Assembly (NCBI GenBank): GCA_034669045.1
Contig: JAXDOD010000184.1
Coordinates: forward strand, 5,560 to 69,559
Origin: VAZQ01 sp034669045
Lineage (GTDB): Bacteria > Pseudomonadota > Alphaproteobacteria > Rhizobiales > Xanthobacteraceae
Direction of reading: 5' to 3'
DNA length: 64,000 nt
Both the position numbers and the translations under genes were made by a program. Of this stretch, positions 54,309-64,000 are shown one piece after another. The stretch's first letter is position 1; each line of letters begins with the position of its first letter. Below the pieces are notes generated by a model. The model ran no database searches. It worked only from the letters and a program-made list of their open reading frames with translations, and was not told the origin of the DNA.

Positions 54309-54719
54309 ATGCCACGCCATCATCAACGCCCATCGGAGAAAGGCGCGTCGCAGCGGCAGTTGCGCGTGGGTGAACTCATCCGCCATGCGCTCGCCGACAT
54401 GCTGATCCGCGGCGAGGTGCACGACCCGGTGCTCGAGGGGCACATGATCACGGTGCCGGAAGTGTCCATGGCGGCCGACCTGCGGCTCGCGACCATCTAC
54501 GTGATGCCGCTCGGCGGGCGCGACGCGCAGGCGGTGATCGAGGCGCTCGAGCGCAACAAGAAATTCCTGCGCGGGGAGATCGCGCGCCACGTTAACCTGA
54601 AATTCGCACCTGAGATCAGGTTTCGAATCGACGAGCGATTCGACGAAGCGGAACGAATAGAGAAGCTTTTGCGAACACCTGCAGTCCGACGCGACCTCGA
54701 TCGCGAGAGCGACGAGTGA
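54309..54719 (+). CDS. rbfA: Ribosome-binding factor A
   Basis: A 136-residue KH-fold protein for late 16S maturation. Motifs RQLRVGELIRHALADML near the N-terminus and LRGEIARHVNLKFAPEIRFRIDERFDEAERIEKLL near the C-terminus are typical. Its stop overlaps the truB GTG start (GTGA). Confidence 0.94.
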   Translation: MPRHHQRPSEKGASQRQLRVGELIRHALADMLIRGEVHDPVLEGHMITVPEVSMAADLRLATIYVMPLGGRDAQAVIEALERNKKFLRGEIARHVNLKFAPEIRFRIDERFDEAERIEKLLRTPAVRRDLDRESDE

Positions 54720-55774
54720 ACGACACGGATCCGCCCAATCGCTCCGGGCCTGACTCCGAGGCGTCGCCCGCATCCACTGCGCCGATCGCAAACGCGGCAG
54801 GGACACGGGAGGCGGCTCCTCGGCATGAGCGGGGAAGTCCGCAGCGCAAGCGCGAGAAGCGCGACGTGCACGGCTGGCTGGTGCTCGACAAGCCGGTCGG
54901 CATGACCTCGACCCACGCCGTGAGCGTGGCCAAGCGGGCGTTCCAGGCCAAACGGGCCGGCCACGCCGGCACCCTCGACCCGCTCGCCTCGGGCCTGCTC
55001 CCGATCGCGCTCGGCGAGGCGACCAAGACCGTCCCGTTCGTGATGGACGGGCGCAAGCGCTACCGCTTCACCGTGCGCTGGGGCGAGGAGCGCGACACCG
55101 ACGACGCGGAAGGCCGCGTCACCGACACCACCCCGGCGCGGCCCACGGAAGCGGACATCCGCGCGCTGCTCCCGACTTTCACCGGCACCATCGCGCAGGT
55201 CCCGCCGCGCTACTCCGCCATCAAGGTGGAGGGCGAGCGCGCCTATGACCTCGCCCGCGACGGCGAGGTTGTGGAACTCGCTCCGCGGCCGGTCGAGATC
55301 CATCGGCTGGAGATCGTCGAGACGCCCGATCCCGACCATACCGTGCTCGCCGCCGAGTGCGGCAAGGGCACCTACGTGCGGGCGCTGGCCCGCGACATGG
55401 GCCGCATGCTCGGCTGCCTCGGCCATGTGGTGGCCTTGCGCCGCACCAGCGTCGGCCCCTTCGAGGAGGCGGATGCGGTCGGCATCGACCGCCTGCAGCC
55501 GCCGGCGGACGGCAGCGCCGCCCCAGGCCTCGCATCGATCCTGCTGCCGGTCGCCGCCGGACTGCAGGCCCTGCCCGAACTCAGCGTCAGCCAGGCCGAC
55601 GCCGCGCGGCTGGCACGCGGCCAGGCGGTCCTCCTGCGCGGCCGCGACGCGCCGATCATGCAGGGATGGGTCGCGGTCTCGACGCAGGGCTCGCTGATCG
55701 CGCTCGCCGAGGTCGAACAGGGCGAACTGCGTCCGCGGCGGGTTTTCAACCTCGGCGGCCAGGGCCCCGGGTAA
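54716..55774 (+). CDS. truB: tRNA pseudouridine(55) synthase
   Basis: A 352-residue enzyme making pseudouridine 55. The catalytic Asp is in HAGTLDPLASGLLPIALGEATK; KRYRFTVRWGEERDTDDAEG and QVPPRYSAIKVEGERAYDLAR follow. The GTG start is coupled to rbfA by a 4-base overlap. The first ~50 residues are a charged extension before HGWLVLDKPVGMTS, so an internal start is conceivable. Confidence 0.94.
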   Translation: MNDTDPPNRSGPDSEASPASTAPIANAAGTREAAPRHERGSPQRKREKRDVHGWLVLDKPVGMTSTHAVSVAKRAFQAKRAGHAGTLDPLASGLLPIALGEATKTVPFVMDGRKRYRFTVRWGEERDTDDAEGRVTDTTPARPTEADIRALLPTFTGTIAQVPPRYSAIKVEGERAYDLARDGEVVELAPRPVEIHRLEIVETPDPDHTVLAAECGKGTYVRALARDMGRMLGCLGHVVALRRTSVGPFEEADAVGIDRLQPPADGSAAPGLASILLPVAAGLQALPELSVSQADAARLARGQAVLLRGRDAPIMQGWVAVSTQGSLIALAEVEQGELRPRRVFNLGGQGPG

Positions 55775-55816
55775 AAGAAATTCCCCTTGTTCTTGCAACA
55801 GTTAGCGTCAGCCGCC

Positions 55817-55843
55817 CTTGACCTGGGAGCCCCCTTCCTATAT
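55817..55843 (+). promoter_or_regulatory. Candidate rpsO promoter CTTGAC-N15-CTATAT
   Basis: -35 CTTGAC at 55817-55822 and -10 CTATAT at 55838-55843 match the rhizobial housekeeping consensus, although the 15-base spacer is short. It would give an rpsO leader of about 100 bases. Confidence 0.45.
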
Positions 55844-55948
55844 CTCGCAAGTTGCGCGGGCCTATGCCCGCGCGAGCATTATCGCGACCGCGCTGGACGA
55901 CATCCCGGCCAGGCCGCCAACCGCAACTCCACAGAAAAGGAAAACCCG

Positions 55949-56218
55949 ATGTCGATTACGCCTGCGCGTAAATCGGAAGTCATCAAGACCTATGCCACCA
56001 AGTCCGGCGACACCGGGTCGCCGGAGGTGCAAGTAGCGGTCCTTTCAGAACGGATCAACAACCTCACTGAGCATTTCAAGGGTCACGTCAAGGACAACCA
56101 CTCCCGGCGTGGACTGCTCAAGATGGTGTCCCAGCGTCGTCAGTTGCTCGACTATCTGCGTCGTACCGACGAAGCCCGTTACAAGTCGCTGATCGAGCGG
56201 CTGAACATCCGCCGCTGA
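55949..56218 (+). CDS. rpsO: 30S ribosomal protein S15
   Basis: An 89-residue primary 16S-binding protein. Start ATG 55949 with AAAAGGA upstream; begins MSITPARKSEVIKTYATK, contains TGSPEVQVAVLSERINNLTEHF and ends YLRRTDEARYKSLIERLNIRR. The classic rpsO-pnp order follows. Confidence 0.97.
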   Translation: MSITPARKSEVIKTYATKSGDTGSPEVQVAVLSERINNLTEHFKGHVKDNHSRRGLLKMVSQRRQLLDYLRRTDEARYKSLIERLNIRR

Positions 56219-56284
56219 AGAAGACCGCGCGCGGCGTGGTCCGCGCATCCCGAGGCGGGTGCCGAAGTCATCCGCCGATTCATC

Positions 56285-56304
56285 CGGCAGCGATGACGCT
56301 GCCG
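56285..56304 (+). promoter_or_regulatory. Perfect hairpin in the rpsO-pnp interval
   Basis: A stem CGGCAGCG / CGCTGCCG (8 bases) with loop ATGA, about 65 bases after rpsO and 165 before pnp. No T-run. In enterobacteria an RNase III-cleaved stem here controls pnp; an equivalent role is inference. Confidence 0.45.
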
Positions 56305-56469
56305 ATTCAAGCGACGGGCTGTTATGTGGTCCGTCCGTAGCCAGGAAGGCACGAGAGCCATGGCAGGATCGCTGGACGCTGATCGGGGGCGCGATGTCGC
56401 GCGCATCAGCCTCTCGCCGTTCTGCTCATGGCTTTCGCCGCTTCCGCGAAAACATGAGAGACGATCGCA

Positions 56470-58641
56470 ATGTTCGATATTCACCGAGTTGAGTTGGACT
56501 GGGGTGGCCGCAAGCTAACGCTGGAAACCGGCAAAGTCGCGCGCCAGGCCGATGGCGCCATCATCGCCACCTACGGCGAGACCACCGTCATCGCGACGGT
56601 GGTCTCGGCCAAGCAACCGAAGGCCGGCATCGACTTCCTGCCGCTGACCGTCAACTACACCGAAAAATACTATGCGGCGGGCCGCATTCCCGGCGGCTAT
56701 TTCAAGCGCGAACGGGGACCGACCGAAAAGGACACGCTGACCTCGCGGCTGATCGACCGCCCGGTCCGCCCCCTGTTCGCCGACGGCTGGCGCTGCGACA
56801 CGCAGGTGATCATCACCGTGCTGTCGCACGATCAGGAGAACGACCCGGACATCGTCGCCATGGTGGCCGCCTCGGCGGCGCTGACGCTGTCCGGCGCGCC
56901 TTTCATGGGTCCGATCGGCGGCGCGCGCGTCGGCTTCACCAACAACGAATACGTCCTCAACCCGACCATCGACGAGATGAAGGACAGCCAGCTCGATCTG
57001 GTGGTCGCCGGCACGCAGGACGCGGTGCTGATGGTCGAGTCGGAGGCCAAGGAGCTGTCCGAGGAGATCATGCTGGGCGCCGTGATGTTCGGCCACCGCC
57101 ACTTCCAGCCGGTGATCCAGGCCATCATCCAGCTCGCCGAAAAGGCTGCCAAGGAGCCGCGCGAATTCGTCATGCCGGACAACTCGGAGCTCGAGCAGGA
57201 AATGCTCAAGCTCATCGAGCAGGATCTGCGCAAGGCCTACTCCATTCCCGCCAAGGCCGAGCGGCACGAGGCGGTCGAGGCCGCCAAGGCCAAGGTCATG
57301 TTGCACTACTACCCGGAAGGCGTGGACCGGAGCGACCTGCCGAAGGCGCGCGTCGCCACCGTGTTCAAGGATCTCGAAGCCAAGATCGTGCGCTGGAACA
57401 TCCTGGACACCTCCAGACGCATCGACGGCCGTGACCTGGTCACGGTGCGTCCGATCGTGGTCGAGGCCGGCTTCCTGCCGCGCACCCACGGCTCGGCACT
57501 GTTCACCCGCGGCGAGACGCAGGCGATCGTGGTCGCCACGCTCGGCACCGGCGAGGACGAGCAGTGGATCGACGCCCTGCAGGGGACCTACAAAGAAGCC
57601 TTCATGCTGCACTACAACTTCCCGCCGTTCTCGGTCGGCGAGACTGGGCGCATCGGCGCGCCTGGCCGGCGCGAGATCGGCCACGGCAAGCTGGCTTGGC
57701 GTGCCATCCGCCCGATCCTGCCGTCGAAGGACGAGTTCCCCTACACCATCCGGGTGGTGTCGGAGATCACGGAATCCAACGGCTCGTCGTCGATGGCGAC
57801 CGTGTGCGGCGCCTCGCTCGCGCTGATGGACGCGGGCGTGCCCCTGAAGCGGGCGACGGCCGGCATCGCCATGGGCCTCATTCTCGAGGACCAGCGTTTT
57901 GCGGTCCTCTCCGACATCCTCGGCGACGAGGATCATCTCGGCGACATGGATTTCAAGGTGGCGGGCACCGACCAGGGCGTCACCGCCTTGCAGATGGACA
58001 TCAAGATCGCCGGTATCACCGAAGAGATCATGAAGGTGGCGCTCGGCCAGGCGAAGGACGGCCGTCTGCACATCCTGGGCGAGATGGGCAAGGCGCTGAC
58101 GGCGGCGCGCGCCGAGCTTGGCGAATACGCGCCGCGCATCGAGACGCTCAAGATTCCGGTCGACAAGATCCGCGAAGTGATCGGCACCGGCGGCAAGGTG
58201 ATCCGCGAGATCGTCGAGAAGACCGGCGCCAAGATCAACGTGGAGGACGACGGCACCGTCAAGGTCGCCTCCGCCGACGCCGAATCGATCAAGGCCGCGA
58301 TCAACTGGATCAAGTCGATCGCGTCCGAGCCCGAGATCGGCCACATCTATGAGGGCTCGGTCGTCAAGGTGATGGACTTCGGCGCCTTCGTGAACTTCTT
58401 CGGCGCCAAGGACGGGCTGGTGCATATCAGCCAGCTCGCGGCACGCCGGGTGCAGAAGGTCACCGACGTGGTCAAGGAAGGCGACAAGGTGAAGGTGAAG
58501 CTGCTCGGCTTCGACGAGCGCGGCAAGGTGCGGCTCTCCATGAAGGTCGTCGACCAGGAGACCGGCGAGGACCTCGAGGCCAAGCAGAAGGCCGAAGGCG
58601 ATCAGCGCCCGCAGGAGGCCGTCGGCGGCGCCGCGGAATAA
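56470..58641 (+). CDS. pnp: Polyribonucleotide nucleotidyltransferase (PNPase)
   Basis: A 723-residue phosphorolytic 3'-5' exoribonuclease. Two RNase PH domains (N-terminal one with RPLFADGW; second with HYNFPPFSVGETGR and ESNGSSSMATVCG), a helical linker, KH domain (GTGGKVIREIVEKTGAKINVEDDG) and a C-terminal S1 domain (EGSVVKVMDFGAFVNFFG). Normal length. Followed by a strong terminator. Confidence 0.97.
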   Translation: MFDIHRVELDWGGRKLTLETGKVARQADGAIIATYGETTVIATVVSAKQPKAGIDFLPLTVNYTEKYYAAGRIPGGYFKRERGPTEKDTLTSRLIDRPVRPLFADGWRCDTQVIITVLSHDQENDPDIVAMVAASAALTLSGAPFMGPIGGARVGFTNNEYVLNPTIDEMKDSQLDLVVAGTQDAVLMVESEAKELSEEIMLGAVMFGHRHFQPVIQAIIQLAEKAAKEPREFVMPDNSELEQEMLKLIEQDLRKAYSIPAKAERHEAVEAAKAKVMLHYYPEGVDRSDLPKARVATVFKDLEAKIVRWNILDTSRRIDGRDLVTVRPIVVEAGFLPRTHGSALFTRGETQAIVVATLGTGEDEQWIDALQGTYKEAFMLHYNFPPFSVGETGRIGAPGRREIGHGKLAWRAIRPILPSKDEFPYTIRVVSEITESNGSSSMATVCGASLALMDAGVPLKRATAGIAMGLILEDQRFAVLSDILGDEDHLGDMDFKVAGTDQGVTALQMDIKIAGITEEIMKVALGQAKDGRLHILGEMGKALTAARAELGEYAPRIETLKIPVDKIREVIGTGGKVIREIVEKTGAKINVEDDGTVKVASADAESIKAAINWIKSIASEPEIGHIYEGSVVKVMDFGAFVNFFGAKDGLVHISQLAARRVQKVTDVVKEGDKVKVKLLGFDERGKVRLSMKVVDQETGEDLEAKQKAEGDQRPQEAVGGAAE

Positions 58642-58662
58642 TCCGGCGAACCACGCCAGCGC

Positions 58663-58694
58663 AAAGGGCGGCCGCAGGGCCGCCCTTTTGTTTT
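58663..58694 (+). terminator. Intrinsic terminator of the rpsO-pnp transcript
   Basis: A perfect 11-base stem AAAGGGCGGCC / GGCCGCCCTTT with loop GCAG, then TTTTGTTTTG. Begins 21 bases after the pnp stop. Confidence 0.9.
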
Positions 58695-58802
58695 GCGCAT
58701 CGTCTCAAGAGCAGGGCACGCGCGCGCCGCGAGTCACCCTCTCCTACGAGCCCTTGCGAGGGTCGGCGTCGAAGGCGCCAGCGTGGGGGGCGGCGGAAAC
58801 GA

Positions 58803-60080
58803 TCACAACAGAGGCAGGCCTAGCAAGAAATAGGTGCGCGCGATGCCGATGCCCTTGATCTCGGTTTCGCCGCGCTCCTCGAAGACGAACGCGTCGCCCG
58901 CGAGCTTGCAGAATGCCGCGCTCACATGGATGCGGTCGGGCTCGCCGTAGGATTCCATGCGCGAGGCCGTGTTCACCGCGTCGCCCCAGATATCGTAGGA
59001 AAAGCGCATGTCGCCGATGACTCCGGCCGTCGCCGGGCCGCAATGGATGCCGATGCGCAGCTTGAGCTTGCGGCCGCCGAGCGGCGGCTGGCGGGCGATC
59101 CCTTCGAGGAGCGCCAGCGCGAGCCGCCCGACGGCGGCGGCGCCCCCGGCCGATTTCCCGTCGAAGCCCGCCGCCGCCATGTAGCTGTCGCCGATCGTCT
59201 TGATCTTCTCGACGCCGTGCTGCTCGCAGAGCGCATCGCAGGCGCGCACCAGCGAGTCGAGGAACTCGACCACCTGCTCGGGCGGCAGCTCGTGCGCCGC
59301 CTCGGTGAACCCGACCAGGTCGGCGAACATCACGCTGAGCATCTCGATGCGGTCGGCGATGCGCGGCTCGCGGCCCGACTTCAGGCGCTCCGCGATGGTC
59401 TGCGGCATCATGGTTTCGATCAGCGCCTCCGAGCGCTCGTGCTGGTCCTGCAATTCGACCTCGGCGCGGTGGAGCGCGGTGAGCGCGTAGAACAGCATCG
59501 CGGCGTTGATCATGATGGTGTTGATCATGGCGTGGCTCGTCAGCAGCTCGCGCAGGTCGCGGTCTTGCGGCAGCACGAAGCCGTCGACCGGCACGAGGTT
59601 CAGCGCGACGAGCAGCGCAATCACGAACAGCGCGAACAGCACGAGAAAGATCCGCCATTGATGCACGCCGATCAGCAGCAGCGTGGCGCCTCCGAGCGTG
59701 AAATAGATGTGGAGGCTGCTGGCGCGTCCGAGCGCGCAGACGACGAACATGTTTCCGACGAGGATCATCAGGATCAGGGCGACCGCGCCAATATTCTCGC
59801 CCGCGCGGTGCAGCCGCGGGATTGCCAGCGAGGCGCCGATCATGAGCACGTTGTAGACGTTGACCACGAGCAGCCCGCGGAAATCGTAGAGCGACAGGAT
59901 CAGGAGATGCGAGAGCGTATTGGCGGCCGTGGCAAAGGCGGCGACGTTCACGCAACGCTGCCGCCTCACGACCAGGGGATCGCTCGACACGATGCCGACC
60001 GACACCAGGCGCTCGAGTGCGGCGGGCAGCTCGATCCCGGGCTTCGGCTCGCGGCGGACGAGATCGCGCAGTCGCGTCAT
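58803..60080 (-). CDS. Class III adenylate/guanylate cyclase with membrane domain
   Basis: A 425-residue protein from ATG 60080. The N-terminal ~200 residues contain about six membrane helices (for example VALILMILVGNMFVVCALG and FLVLFALFVIALLVALNLVP). The C-terminal class III cyclase domain has MFADLVGFTEAAHELPP (metal-binding Asp), KTIGDSYMAAAGF, and YDIWGDAVNTASRMES with the transition-state Asn and Arg. An in-frame start at 60131 is less likely. It is divergent from a Crp/Fnr gene. cAMP production is likely but GTP use cannot be excluded. Confidence 0.9.
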   Translation of the reverse strand: MTRLRDLVRREPKPGIELPAALERLVSVGIVSSDPLVVRRQRCVNVAAFATAANTLSHLLILSLYDFRGLLVVNVYNVLMIGASLAIPRLHRAGENIGAVALILMILVGNMFVVCALGRASSLHIYFTLGGATLLLIGVHQWRIFLVLFALFVIALLVALNLVPVDGFVLPQDRDLRELLTSHAMINTIMINAAMLFYALTALHRAEVELQDQHERSEALIETMMPQTIAERLKSGREPRIADRIEMLSVMFADLVGFTEAAHELPPEQVVEFLDSLVRACDALCEQHGVEKIKTIGDSYMAAAGFDGKSAGGAAAVGRLALALLEGIARQPPLGGRKLKLRIGIHCGPATAGVIGDMRFSYDIWGDAVNTASRMESYGEPDRIHVSAAFCKLAGDAFVFEERGETEIKGIGIARTYFLLGLPLL

Positions 60081-60338
60081 GGGCCTGGATTGTTCGATGC
60101 CGGCGTGAAGGTGGCGCGATCCTACGACCATGGACGCGTGGAAAACAGCCCGGCGAACTTTCCGCCGCGCCGCCGCCGATAGACGACGCTCTCGGATTGC
60201 CGACGTCGGCCTGGAACAAAGTTCCCCGTCGTGGCGCGGGAAAGCACCCCCGCGCGCAATCGCTCAATTCGTGATCGCGGTCACGGCCCGGCCACGTGGA
60301 TGCCGTTAAAATCGCCCGTCAGACGGCGGGAGAGCACC

Positions 60339-61100
60339 ATGATCCAAACCACCGCCGCTCCATCCAGGCTTGCGCCGGAGCAGGCGGCAGGCGTATCGGG
60401 GAAAGCCATGGCCAAACCCGCCGCATCGCCCGCCGCGCCTGAAACCCTGTTCTCGGTCCTGCCCGCCGATCTCTCGCGCGGCCTGTTCGGGCAGACCCGC
60501 ACCGTGGCGCTCGACGCCAACCAGGTGCTGTTCACCGCCGGCGATCCGGGCGACGGCTGCTATCGCCTCGACGAAGGCCTGCTCAAGGTGTCGGTGGTCT
60601 CGGCCTCGGGCGGGGAGCGCATCCTCGCCATTCTCGGCGCCGGCGCGCTGGTGGGCGAGCTCTCGGTGATCGACGGCTCGCCGCGCTGGGCCTCGGTATC
60701 CGCCATCCGCGAGTCCAAGCTGGTGTTCGTGAGCCGCGCCGCGTTCCAGGCCTTCGCGGAGAAAAACCCCGAGGTCTATCGCCATATCGCGGCCATGCTG
60801 GCGCGGCGCCTGCGCGACATCGACGACGCGCTCGCCGCCACGAGCTTCCTGCCGCTCAAGGGCCGGGTCGCGCAGGCGCTCATCAGCCTCGCCGATGCGT
60901 TCGGCAAGGACGTCGGCGCCGGCCGCATCCTGATCCAGCAGAAGGTGAGCCAGAGCGACCTCGCCGCCATGGCCGGCATCGCCCGCGAAAACGTCAGCCG
61001 CATCCTGCAGGACTGGATCCGTCGCTCGGTGGTGAGCCGGCTGGCGGGCTACTACTGCCTGGAGAACAGGGCGGCGCTCGAACGCGAAGTGCGCGAGTGA
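60339..61100 (+). CDS. Crp/Fnr-family transcriptional regulator
   Basis: A 253-residue regulator from ATG 60339: ~40 variable residues, a cyclic-nucleotide-binding-like domain (VLFTAGDPGDGCYRLDEGLLKV ... GALVGELSVIDGSPRWASVSA) and a Crp-type HTH (VSQSDLAAMAGIARENVSRILQDW). There are no N-terminal Cys ligands, so it is not an FNR oxygen sensor. The phosphate-binding Arg position is kept, but the following Ser of cAMP-binding CRP is Trp, so the ligand is uncertain. Its stop abuts the oxyR stop. Confidence 0.9.
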   Translation: MIQTTAAPSRLAPEQAAGVSGKAMAKPAASPAAPETLFSVLPADLSRGLFGQTRTVALDANQVLFTAGDPGDGCYRLDEGLLKVSVVSASGGERILAILGAGALVGELSVIDGSPRWASVSAIRESKLVFVSRAAFQAFAEKNPEVYRHIAAMLARRLRDIDDALAATSFLPLKGRVAQALISLADAFGKDVGAGRILIQQKVSQSDLAAMAGIARENVSRILQDWIRRSVVSRLAGYYCLENRAALEREVRE

Positions 61101-62042
61101 TCAGGTGCCGCGGCGGCGCTGTTTCTGGACCGCCGCCGGCTTGCTGTCGCCGCAAGCGCCCAGCGCTTCGGTCACGAGCTGGCCGAGCGCGATAAAATCC
61201 ACCTTGCGCGGCGAGGTGCGCCGCCAGGCCAGTCCGATGGTGCGGCCGGGCTGCGGCGGCGTGAAGCGCAGGAGCTTCACGCGTTCGTCGCGCACCTTCA
61301 CGTCGACGGCGACCTGCGGGACCAGCGTGATGCCGTAGCCGTTGGCGACCATCTGCATCACCGTCGTCAGGCTGGTGGCGCCGAGCCCCAGGGCGCCGCC
61401 GTGCCGCATGTTGCCGCACAAAGCGAGCGCCTGGTCGCGCAGGCAATGGCCTTCCTCGAGCAGGATGAGCCGCTGCTGGTCGATGTCGTCGAGGCTGACC
61501 GGCGTCGTCACCGGGCGCGGATCGTGCGCGGGCACTGCCAGCAGGAAGGGATCGTCGAACAGGCGCAGGGTCTCGACCTCGGCGTCCGGTAACGGCAGCG
61601 CCAGCATCACGACGTCGAGCGTGCCGCGGGCGAGCTCCTCCAGCAGCATCTTGGTCTGGGTCTCGCGCAGTTCCACCTGCAGGTCCGGGTAGCGCCGCTG
61701 CAGCGGCGGCAGGATCTTAGGCAGCACATAAGGCGCCAGCGACGGAATGATCCCCAGCGTCATGCCGCCGGTAAGGAGACGCCCGCGATGGCGCGCGAGA
61801 TCAACCAAGTCGCGCTCCGCCGCCAGCATGTGCTCGGCCCGGCGCGCCACTTCGGCCCCCACGTCGGTCAGCGCCACCTCGCCCGGCCGTCGCTCGACCA
61901 GCTCGACCCCGAGATACTTTTCGAGATCGCGGATCTGCATCGACAGCGCCGGCTGCGAAACCGCGCAGGCCTCGGCCGCCCGTCCGAAATGCCGGTGCTG
62001 GGCGAGGGCGCTGAGATACCGCAACTGCCGCAAAGTGATCAT
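61101..62042 (-). CDS. oxyR: Hydrogen-peroxide sensor OxyR (LysR family)
   Basis: A 313-residue LysR regulator. N-terminal HTH (HFGRAAEACAVSQPALSMQIRDLEKYLG) and a C-terminal sensing domain with Cys200 and Cys209 in EEGHCLRDQALALCG, matching the redox pair C199/C208 of E. coli OxyR in position and context. Divergent from katG, its classic target. Confidence 0.95.
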   Translation of the reverse strand: MITLRQLRYLSALAQHRHFGRAAEACAVSQPALSMQIRDLEKYLGVELVERRPGEVALTDVGAEVARRAEHMLAAERDLVDLARHRGRLLTGGMTLGIIPSLAPYVLPKILPPLQRRYPDLQVELRETQTKMLLEELARGTLDVVMLALPLPDAEVETLRLFDDPFLLAVPAHDPRPVTTPVSLDDIDQQRLILLEEGHCLRDQALALCGNMRHGGALGLGATSLTTVMQMVANGYGITLVPQVAVDVKVRDERVKLLRFTPPQPGRTIGLAWRRTSPRKVDFIALGQLVTEALGACGDSKPAAVQKQRRRGT

Positions 62043-62046
62043 CGGG

Positions 62047-62061
62047 ATAAGATAATCTTAT
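62047..62061. promoter_or_regulatory. Perfect palindrome ATAAGAT-A-ATCTTAT, candidate OxyR site
   Basis: A 15-base dyad that begins 5 bases upstream of the oxyR start in the 137-base oxyR-katG interval. A related half-site CTTATCTGATC lies at 62089-62099, toward katG. Position fits oxyR autorepression and katG activation; binding is inferred. Confidence 0.65.
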
Positions 62062-62179
62062 GGGCCCTGTCAGACAATACGATTAGACCTTATCTGATCT
62101 ATTTGCGATGGTGCGCCCGGACCGCCCGGTTCCCATACCAACGCCTCGAAGAAAATTACAAACACGATCGGAGAAAACG

Positions 62180-64000
<1,821 letters not shown>

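Overview
The window reads as one continuous chromosomal stretch of a GC-rich alphaproteobacterium, most likely a Hyphomicrobiales (Rhizobiales) member close to Bradyrhizobiaceae/Xanthobacteraceae. The evidence is the gene order tsaB-rimI-fur ... miaB-phoH-ybeY-corC-lnt-HTH regulator-metK-trmB, the block rimP-nusA-ylxR-infB-rbfA-truB-rpsO-pnp, a cpa/tad pilus locus, and several palindromic intergenic repeat families of the kind common in that group. No rRNA, CRISPR array, insertion sequence or prophage was seen. One tRNA is present (Ala, anticodon CGC).

Layout. 1-582: end of bioB. 0.6-6.8 kb: an accessory catabolic cluster with a three-component Rieske oxygenase (ferredoxin, oxygenase alpha subunit, FAD reductase), an IclR regulator, a beta-hydroxyacid dehydrogenase, a periplasmic-binding-type protein without signal peptide, and a small protein resembling part of the FtsZ/tubulin fold. 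7.2-10.8 kb: acetyltransferase, folD, yggT, tRNA-Ala, SDR, TerB-like protein. 10.9-19.2 kb, minus strand: Tad/Cpa pilus assembly genes (cpaB, cpaC, short lipoprotein, cpaE, cpaF, tadB, tadC, tadD) without a visible pilin, prepilin peptidase or TadE/F/G. 19.9-20.6 kb: HigBA-type toxin-antitoxin pair. 20.6-24.0 kb: a three-domain Aas-like lysophospholipid transporter/acyltransferase/acyl-ACP synthetase. 24.3-26.6 kb: His- and Cys-rich protein plus an outer-membrane-like protein with a His-rich repeat region, probably metal related. 26.7-30.9 kb: FMN-dependent alpha-hydroxyacid dehydrogenase, a 33-residue membrane peptide, patatin, alpha/beta hydrolase. 31.0-33.5 kb: nfu, tsaB, rimI, fur.

From 33.6 to 37.0 kb the conserved fur-miaB neighbourhood is interrupted by a three-gene minus-strand operon: a six-His tyrosinase, a HEAT-like protein and a SCO-like thioredoxin-fold protein, all without export signals. 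I read this as a possible cytoplasmic copper-enzyme maturation module, and it is the best candidate for an undescribed system. From 37.2 to 58.6 kb the housekeeping blocks follow: tRNA modification, 16S rRNA maturation, lipoprotein acylation, SAM synthesis, then transcription and translation factors ending with pnp and a strong terminator. A compact promoter-hairpin-terminator unit upstream of rimP may encode a short RNA.

58.8-64.0 kb: class III nucleotide cyclase, divergent Crp/Fnr regulator, oxyR, and katG running off the right edge. The katG reading frame is intact, but its first part looks rhizobial and its second part actinobacterial in residues and codon use, with the change in the conserved heme-ligand region. 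This is either a true mosaic gene or an assembly join, and it limits trust in the last kilobase.
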